Shown piece after piece: positions 5,140 to 9,392 of a DNA stretch of 9,392 nucleotides. The notes beneath the pieces are model-generated. The model was given only the letters and a program-made list of their open reading frames with translations, was not told the origin of the DNA and made no database searches. Numbering within the stretch: the stretch's first letter is position 1; each line of letters starts with the position of its first letter. Source of the DNA: Spirochaetaceae bacterium (GTDB lineage Bacteria > Spirochaetota > Spirochaetia > Treponematales > Treponemataceae); the NCBI GenBank assembly GCA_031271875.1, contig JAISVD010000183.1, forward strand, positions 1 through 9,392, read 5' to 3'. The translations under genes were made by a program, and so were the position numbers.

Positions 5140-7093
5140 ACCCGCCGGGGATCAGAACACGGCTATAGCAAAGCTCGCCTCCGGTCTGGAAGCGGGAGAC
5201 CGATATCAGACACTCAAGGGCGTGACCGGATCAGGTAAAACCTTTACGATGGCCAAGATCATCGAACAGGCCCAGCGCCCGGCGCTGGTTATCAGCCACA
5301 ACAAGACCCTCGCCGCTCAGCTCTATCGGGAATTCAAGACCTTTTTCCCCAACAACGCTGTGGAGTACTTTGTTTCATACTACGATTACTACCAGCCCGA
5401 AGCCTATGTTCCCGCCCGTGACCTGTACATAGAAAAGGATGCGGCCATTAACGACGAAATCGACCGCCTCAGGCTGTCCGCTACATTCAGCCTCATGGAG
5501 CGGCGAGACGTCATTGTGGTTTCAACGGTCTCCTGTATCTACGGCCTCGGCCTCCCCGAAACCTACCGGGAGATGAGCATCCACATCGACAAGGGCGATA
5601 CCATTGCCACGGATAAATTCAGGAAGCAGCTCATCACTCTCCAGTACGAACGGAACGATGCGGTCCTCGAACGGGGCAGATTCCGCATCAGAGGGGACGT
5701 GATGGAGATATTCCCCGCGTATATGCAGGAAGCCTACCGGATAGAGCTGGACTGGGAAAAGGTCGTCAGGATCCGCCGGTTCGATCCCCTCTCGGGAGAA
5801 ACCCGTGAAGAGCTCGATGAAACGACGATCTATCCGGCAAAACACTTTATCGTACCCGAGGGGACGCTTGCGGTCGCCGTAAAACGGATCAGGGATGAAC
5901 TGGACGGCCGCCTCGAAACGCTCAAGACTCAAGGGAAACTGCTGGAAGCGGAACGGCTGAAGACGCGCACCGAGTATGATATCGAGATGCTCGGGGAGAT
6001 GGGGTATTGTCCTGGGATCGAAAACTACTCCGGCCCCATAGCGGGCAGGAGTCATGGACAACCCCCGGCGACTCTCATCCACTATTATCCAAAGGACTTT
6101 CTCTGCTTCATCGACGAGTCACACGTCACCCTCTCCCAGATAGGGGCGATGTATGAGGGCGACCGCTCGCGTAAGCAGAACCTCATAGATTTCGGGTTCA
6201 GGCTCCCCAGCGCCCTGGACAACAGGCCGTTAAAATTCGGGGAATTTGAATCCATGCTGAACCAGACCATCTTTGTTTCCGCGACCCCCCGGGAGGAGGA
6301 GATCAAGCGGAGCGCCCAGGTTGTGGAGCAGCTCATCCGTCCCACGGGACTTCTCGACCCCATCGTCGAAGTGCGCCCCAGCGAAGGGCAGATGGAAGAT
6401 ATCTACGGGGAGATAAAAAAGCGGCTCCACCGAAACGAGCGGTGCCTCCTTCTGACACTGACCAAAAAGATGGCGGAAGACCTTACCGATTATCTTACCA
6501 CCCTGAATCTCAAGGTGAAATATATCCACTCCGAGGTCGAAACCTTTGAGCGGGTTGAAATCCTCAAGGGGCTGCGTACCGGAGAGTTCGATATCCTGGT
6601 GGGTATAAATCTGCTCCGGGAAGGTATCGATCTTCCCGAGGTTTCATTCATCGCGATACTCGACGCGGACAAGATCGGGTTTCTCCGGTCAACTACCAGC
6701 CTTATCCAGATTATCGGGCGGGCGGCGCGCAACGAGAACGGCATGGTTGTCATGTACGCCGACAGGATGAGTCCGGCCATGGAAGCGGCCATAGGGGAGA
6801 CCACCCGGCGCAGGGCAATACAGCAGCAGTACAACGAAGAGCACGGCATTACCCCCACCACCATATCAAAGGCCGTAGAGGATATCCTGGTGCGTCAGGC
6901 CGAGGAGAAGCGCGAAGCCGCCCGCACGGAAGCCTCGGTCATCCGCAACAGCTTCAATATACTCATCCCGTCGGAACGGAAGGCCCTCATAAAGGCTCTG
7001 GAGAAGCAGATGCTGGACCATGCGGAACGGCTGGAATTCGAGGAAGCCGCCGCGATCCGGGACGAGATAGAGGAACTGAAAAAGAAAGGGTAA
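5108..7093 (+). CDS. uvrB: UvrABC excinuclease subunit B
   Basis: 661 residues, full length for UvrB, the DNA-damage-verifying helicase-like subunit that receives lesions from UvrA and recruits UvrC in nucleotide excision repair. AAGGAAG lies about eight bases before the ATG, and the N-terminus (FKVISAYEPAGDQNTAI) matches the family. Landmarks are Walker A GVTGSGKT (38-45), the beta-hairpin region YYDYYQPEAYVP (91-102), Walker B DESH (336-339) followed by VTLSQIGAMYEGDRSR, helicase motifs V (LLREGIDLPE, 502-511) and VI (QIIGRAARN, 534-542), and the C-terminal UVR motif that binds UvrC (about 625-660). The gene is intact and GC-rich. Its last 37 codons and stop reappear downstream at 7772-7885. 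It may be co-transcribed with fic or use an unrecognised promoter. Confidence 0.98.
   Translation: MRPFKVISAYEPAGDQNTAIAKLASGLEAGDRYQTLKGVTGSGKTFTMAKIIEQAQRPALVISHNKTLAAQLYREFKTFFPNNAVEYFVSYYDYYQPEAYVPARDLYIEKDAAINDEIDRLRLSATFSLMERRDVIVVSTVSCIYGLGLPETYREMSIHIDKGDTIATDKFRKQLITLQYERNDAVLERGRFRIRGDVMEIFPAYMQEAYRIELDWEKVVRIRRFDPLSGETREELDETTIYPAKHFIVPEGTLAVAVKRIRDELDGRLETLKTQGKLLEAERLKTRTEYDIEMLGEMGYCPGIENYSGPIAGRSHGQPPATLIHYYPKDFLCFIDESHVTLSQIGAMYEGDRSRKQNLIDFGFRLPSALDNRPLKFGEFESMLNQTIFVSATPREEEIKRSAQVVEQLIRPTGLLDPIVEVRPSEGQMEDIYGEIKKRLHRNERCLLLTLTKKMAEDLTDYLTTLNLKVKYIHSEVETFERVEILKGLRTGEFDILVGINLLREGIDLPEVSFIAILDADKIGFLRSTTSLIQIIGRAARNENGMVVMYADRMSPAMEAAIGETTRRRAIQQQYNEEHGITPTTISKAVEDILVRQAEEKREAARTEASVIRNSFNILIPSERKALIKALEKQMLDHAERLEFEEAAAIRDEIEELKKKG
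6980..7093 (+). repeat. 114-bp direct repeat, copy within uvrB 3' end
   Basis: This covers codon 625 to the stop of uvrB, essentially the whole UVR motif. It is identical to 7772-7885 except for one base: C at 7018 against A at 7810, giving Asp versus Glu. Sequence outside the repeat is unrelated on both sides. Confidence 0.97.
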
Positions 7094-7190
7094 AGAGACA
7101 ATCTCGCTTCCGAGGACTTTGAAAGACTAATGACTAAGGAAACACTGAGTTATGCTCAATGTTACTATACTATTTCTTTCCATCGGAGGA

Positions 7191-7397
7191 CTACTGAACA
7201 ACCGTCACTTTAGGCTTCTCCGGGGAAAGGAAATGAACCGCCCGCTGGTGGACAATGGCATTATATTCTGCTGCTGTCATACCTTTTCGTTCATCGTGGA
7301 TTTTCAAACGGATAGCATGGACTTCCCGGAGGGCTTCCGGTTCCCCGGCTAGTTCCGGATCGTTCAGGTAATCGTCAAGTGTTTTCGTCTTCGTCAT
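7191..7397 (-). CDS. Putative antitoxin-like partner of PIN toxin
   Basis: A 68-residue protein starting MTKTKTLDDYLNDPELAG, with a charged, probably helical middle (EALREVHAIRLKIHDERKGMTAAEYNA). I do not recognise a named family. Small proteins of this kind sit directly beside PIN-domain genes, so an antitoxin or partner role is inferred from position and size. Its ATG overlaps the TGA of the disrupted upstream frame (ATGA, 7397-7394). It has an unusually complete Shine-Dalgarno, GGAGGTGAT. It appears intact, although the toxin gene before it is broken, so it may now be an orphan antitoxin. Confidence 0.6.
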   Translation of the reverse strand: MTKTKTLDDYLNDPELAGEPEALREVHAIRLKIHDERKGMTAAEYNAIVHQRAVHFLSPEKPKVTVVQ

Positions 7398-7723
7398 GGT
7401 CTATCACCTCCGCAGGAGTCTGTTTCATATTTCTTCGGGATAACACCGGCAGCGATATACAGCTCCGCAAGCCTCAATGTTTCCTCGTTTCCGGGTAACA
7501 CCTCGATTTTATGATTTACCATCAAGGCTTTCATCGCATTGAGCTTTTCCGCATCCTTCGTGTCTTCCAATTCATCAAGAACATATTCCGAGGTAAAGGG
7601 CTTAAACTTCCCGGCTTTTATTTCCTCATACAACTGTAATGTATCAGCTTTGTATTGCGGAGAGTCTTCCGCAAAGGGGAAATTGAACATTGTGGTTTCA
7701 AGATAAATCGTTGGTACTCTCAT
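7375..7723 (-). pseudogene. PIN-domain toxin gene, internally deleted and frameshifted
   Basis: The gene begins MRVPTIYLETTMFNF, the typical start of a PIN-type RNase toxin subfamily, and stays in frame for 98 codons. It includes the acidic positions in YLETT, SEYVLDELEDT and KKYETD. Then it breaks: the open frame reads SCGGDRP and stops, while the next frame over reads PAEVIDHDEDENT and stops at 7375, which resembles the natural C-terminus. The simplest reading is an internal deletion with frame loss near 7414-7420. It would have removed the second half of the PIN fold, roughly 40-60 codons judging by usual family length. The protein should be inactive as a nuclease. The ORF extends upstream to 8050, but those codons are antisense to the uvrB tail copy and not part of this gene. 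Confidence 0.75.
7403..7411 (-). promoter_or_regulatory. Full-length Shine-Dalgarno of the antitoxin-like gene
   Basis: GGAGGTGAT on the minus strand is the nine-base complement of the usual bacterial 16S rRNA 3' end. It lies five bases before the ATG at 7397. It overlaps the remnant of the PIN C-terminus, so the second gene should be translated strongly and independently. Confidence 0.8.
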
Positions 7724-7733
7724 ATCTGTTATC

Positions 7734-7762
7734 AGTATATCAGCTATCTTCTGCCTTCTCAA
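7734..7762 (-). promoter_or_regulatory. Promoter of the PIN module, near-leaderless
   Basis: On the minus strand TTGAGA (7762-7757) is followed by exactly 17 bp and TATACT (7739-7734). The PIN ATG at 7723 lies ten bases past the -10, so the transcript would have only a few bases of leader, which fits the absence of a Shine-Dalgarno there. The -35 ends nine bases before the uvrB-tail duplication, so the module's promoter came intact with the insert. Confidence 0.6.
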
Positions 7763-7771
7763 GTAATTTTT

Positions 7772-7885
7772 AAGGCCCTCATAAAGGCTCTGGAGAAGCA
7801 GATGCTGGAACATGCGGAACGGCTGGAATTCGAGGAAGCCGCCGCGATCCGGGACGAGATAGAGGAACTGAAAAAGAAAGGGTAA
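7772..7885 (+). pseudogene. Detached second copy of the uvrB 3' end
   Basis: 113 of 114 bases match 6980-7093, with the same codon phase and the same TAA. It starts exactly where codon 625 of uvrB starts, encoding KALIKALEKQML then EHAERLEF onward to the UVR motif end. A frame from an ATG at 7655 runs into it in phase (76 codons), but its first part is antisense to the PIN gene, so a stand-alone UVR protein is unlikely. Near-identity implies a recent event or ongoing gene conversion. Confidence 0.9.
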
Positions 7886-8088
7886 CTGTTGTATACGGCT
7901 CCGGAATACAAAAACGACAGGATCGCACACTCCGGGACAGGGACACCCTATGCGGTATACTAGCGGTATCGGGCATATCCGCTTTTCAGACTGCCTCTTG
8001 TCCATAGAGATGTAATATCTGAAATTACTATACAATTCCTTCTCCCACAACCCAACACCAAGAGAGGTTTTGCAGTATTATTAGTATC

Positions 8089-8727
8089 ATGCATGACTAT
8101 TCAGACAGTTCCGGAATCGACGGGCCTCAGCTCTCCTCTCCCGGAGCTACTGCTCCTGCAGGATTGCGGGAGGATGCGCTGGCCGGAGGCGAAAGGGGAA
8201 AACAAGCGTTCAGGCTGCTTTGGGAGTCCTATTACCGGCGACTGACCGTCTTTGCCCGGGCCTATCGGGGGCTTCCTGCCGCAGATGCGGAGGACGCTGT
8301 TTCAGATGCGATGATAAAGGTCTTTACCGGATTCAGGCGGTACGATCCTGAACGTCCCCTCACCCCCTGGATATACCGTATCGCGGCAAATTGTTTTTCC
8401 GACGCCGCAAAACGCGCCCGGCGTATCTCTCCGATTCCGGTGGGGGTAGACGGCGGAAACAAGTTCCGCGAAGGCGATAGTCCGGTCATTGAACCAGCCG
8501 TACCGGACTTGCAGGTGACAGGATTGGAGGAGCGGGAGCTTCTCGAACAGTGCAGACGGCTTATCGACGGTCTGGAAGAACCGGACAGGCGCATCGCTTT
8601 CCTGCGGTTCTTTGAGGGGTTTAATTCAGCGCAGATCGGAAAGATACTGAAACTGCCCGCCGGAACAGTCCGGTGGAGGATCAATAGAATACGAAAACAT
8701 ATCGCCGCATCCACAGGGGAGGTATAG
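8089..8727 (+). CDS. ECF-type RNA polymerase sigma factor
   Basis: 212 residues. After a low-complexity N-terminal extension of about 38 residues, sigma region 2 spans about 40-112 (FRLLWESYYRRL, DAEDAVSDAMIKVFTGF, PLTPWIYRIAANCFSDAAKR). A 40-residue linker follows, then sigma region 4 at about 150-207 (LLEQCRRLIDGLEEPDRR, helix-turn-helix FNSAQIGKILKLPAGTVRWRINRIRKHI). This directs core polymerase to a specialised set of promoters. The ATG at 8089 has no close Shine-Dalgarno; AGAGAGG at 8061-8067 is about 21 bases away. The true start may therefore be internal, before region 2, or the mRNA may be leaderless. It is followed one base later by a membrane protein, the usual sigma/anti-sigma pairing. 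The signal and target genes are unknown. Confidence 0.88.
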   Translation: MHDYSDSSGIDGPQLSSPGATAPAGLREDALAGGERGKQAFRLLWESYYRRLTVFARAYRGLPAADAEDAVSDAMIKVFTGFRRYDPERPLTPWIYRIAANCFSDAAKRARRISPIPVGVDGGNKFREGDSPVIEPAVPDLQVTGLEERELLEQCRRLIDGLEEPDRRIAFLRFFEGFNSAQIGKILKLPAGTVRWRINRIRKHIAASTGEV

Positions 8728-8728
8728 A

Positions 8729-9034
8729 ATGAAGTCAGATGATCTGATCAGGCAGGTTTTTGAATCTGAAGTCAATACTGTCCGGGACAGGGAGCCGCCG
8801 CAGCTGCTCACAGAGGAACTTCGGGCGGCGGTAAAAAGGCGGCGGGGCGCTTTCCGGAGTTGGGTATTTGAGGTTTCGGGAGTTATAGCCGCAACGCTGA
8901 TTTGCTGTATGACGATTGTTTTTCTGGGCAACGGGGAAGCGAGTACCGTGGCACAGGAGATTACCGCACAGATACCTGCTGACGCAGAAGAGCGGTTCAT
9001 CCGGTTTTTCGAGATGGTATCCCGCTCGCTTTGA
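8729..9034 (+). CDS. Single-pass membrane protein, probable anti-sigma factor
   Basis: 101 residues with one transmembrane helix (about 46-66, VFEVSGVIAATLICCMTIVFL). It is preceded by a charged cytoplasmic segment of 45 residues and followed by a short polar tail. The ATG lies one base after the sigma-factor stop and has GGAGG six bases upstream (8718-8722), so the two are co-transcribed and probably coupled. Size, topology and position fit an anti-sigma factor that holds the sigma subunit at the membrane. No ZAS zinc-binding motif (HxxxCxxC) is present, and no sequence family is recognised, so the assignment is by context. Confidence 0.6.
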   Translation: MKSDDLIRQVFESEVNTVRDREPPQLLTEELRAAVKRRRGAFRSWVFEVSGVIAATLICCMTIVFLGNGEASTVAQEITAQIPADAEERFIRFFEMVSRSL

Positions 9035-9064
9035 GTCGTATTATACATTTTTTAGGAGGTTTTT

Positions 9065-9392
9065 ATGAAAGGAAGGATTATTATCCCTATTCTTGTAACG
9101 GTTTTCGGTATCACAGCAGTCTGTTGGTTGTCCGGTGTATTTGCAATGTCATTGATTGATGTGCCGTCATTCATAATTGCCCCGGTTTTGCCCTTTCTCT
9201 ATATGGCAGGTTCCTACGGGTTCAGAGGGATAGGGAAAGCGTATCGGTCGGCGGTAAAACAGCATTCTGCAGGAGAAACAGATTCCCTTGCCGAAATGCG
9301 GATGGCACGAAGTTTTTTCCATGAACTGGAAAGAGCGAACTGGCTTTTTGCTATATCTGCATTTTTCATTGGTTTAATGGGGATCTTCGCCA
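9065..9392 (+). CDS. MotA/TolQ/ExbB-like membrane protein, 5' part only
   Basis: The gene starts MKGRIIIPILVTVFG, with AGGAGG five bases before the ATG (9054-9059), and is open for 109 codons to the window end. Hydrophobic segments at about 5-27, 35-52 and 94 onward flank a cytoplasmic loop rich in Arg and Glu. The order of a helix, a DVPSFIIAP turn, a second helix, a charged loop containing FFHELERANW and then another helix resembles MotA-type proton-channel subunits. The similarity is by eye and partial, and the product could be an unrelated multi-pass protein. It lies 30 bp after the presumed anti-sigma gene in the same direction, so it is likely in the same operon. Confidence 0.5.
   Translation, partial: MKGRIIIPILVTVFGITAVCWLSGVFAMSLIDVPSFIIAPVLPFLYMAGSYGFRGIGKAYRSAVKQHSAGETDSLAEMRMARSFFHELERANWLFAISAFFIGLMGIFA

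Larger units (their letters stand above)
7094..7885. other. 792-bp cassette bounded by uvrB-tail repeats
   Basis: Everything between the uvrB stop and the end of the second 114-bp tail copy behaves as one inserted unit. It contains 97 bp of non-coding sequence, a minus-strand partner gene, a broken PIN toxin gene with its promoter (7734-7762), and the duplicated uvrB tail starting nine bases after the promoter. Sequence after 7885 is probably what originally followed uvrB. No integrase or transposase is present, so this is either a passively carried cassette or what is left of a larger island. Confidence 0.6.

Noticed and set aside
5522..6082. 186-aa minus-strand ORF inside uvrB
   Set aside because: Shadow frame of a well-conserved GC-rich gene with no family resemblance.
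7152..7352. 66-aa plus-strand ORF after uvrB
   Set aside because: Mostly antisense to the antitoxin-like gene, with no family resemblance.
7655..7885. 76-aa plus-strand ORF ending in a UVR motif as a stand-alone gene
   Set aside because: The first half is the antisense of the PIN gene and there is no ribosome-binding site; better explained by the uvrB tail duplication.
7724..8050. Long N-terminal extension of the PIN reading frame
   Set aside because: It runs antisense through the duplicated uvrB tail and downstream spacer; the family start MRVPTIYLETT and a promoter are at 7723-7762.
8262..9048. Minus-strand ORFs opposite the sigma and anti-sigma genes
   Set aside because: Shadows; the plus-strand genes have recognisable domains and ribosome-binding sites.

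Overview
The window looks like chromosomal DNA of a spirochaete, most likely a host-associated treponeme. The reasons are a signal-peptide outer-membrane beta-barrel protein ending in an aromatic residue, a membrane-anchored HtrA protease, and accessory genes (a Fic protein with a VTDN-repeat tail, a PIN-type toxin module) dropped between housekeeping genes. The organism call is an inference from gene style and gene mix. Base composition is uneven: htrA, uvrB and the sigma-factor operon are GC-rich, while the Fic block and the regulator/barrel spacer are clearly AT-richer.

Layout. 1-492 has no convincing gene. It holds two identical 29-bp direct repeats, a wobble-paired stem-loop readable on the minus strand, and two strong dyads just past the 3' end of the first gene. 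493-1773 (minus) encodes a beta-barrel outer-membrane protein. It is divergently transcribed from a small XRE-family repressor (1896-2231, plus). The spacer carries two sigma70-like promoters that share one -35 palindrome and four copies of a TTGnTATTAnCAA-like operator at about two-helical-turn spacing, which looks like a compact auto-regulated switch. 2441-3709 is an HtrA/Deg serine protease with one PDZ domain.

Between htrA and uvrB lies an AT-rich block: a 30-codon ORF coupled by an ATGA overlap to a Fic protein (VbhA-like N-terminal domain, Fic domain, tandem VTDN linker, winged-helix tail), a doubtful 67-codon ORF, and a perfect 14-bp hairpin. uvrB follows (5108-7093) and is intact.

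The strangest region is 7094-7885. The last 37 codons plus stop of uvrB (114 bp) are repeated 792 bp downstream with one base change. Between the two copies sits a minus-strand PIN toxin/partner module. It has a good promoter and a perfect Shine-Dalgarno for the second gene, but the PIN gene has lost an internal segment and its reading frame. This looks like a small cassette inserted at the uvrB 3' end, or a remnant of a larger one, with the gene tail duplicated.

8089 to the window end is a plus-strand operon: an ECF-type sigma factor, a 101-aa single-pass membrane protein positioned as its anti-sigma factor, and the first 109 codons of a multi-pass membrane protein resembling the MotA/TolQ/ExbB type. 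The last gene runs off the window.
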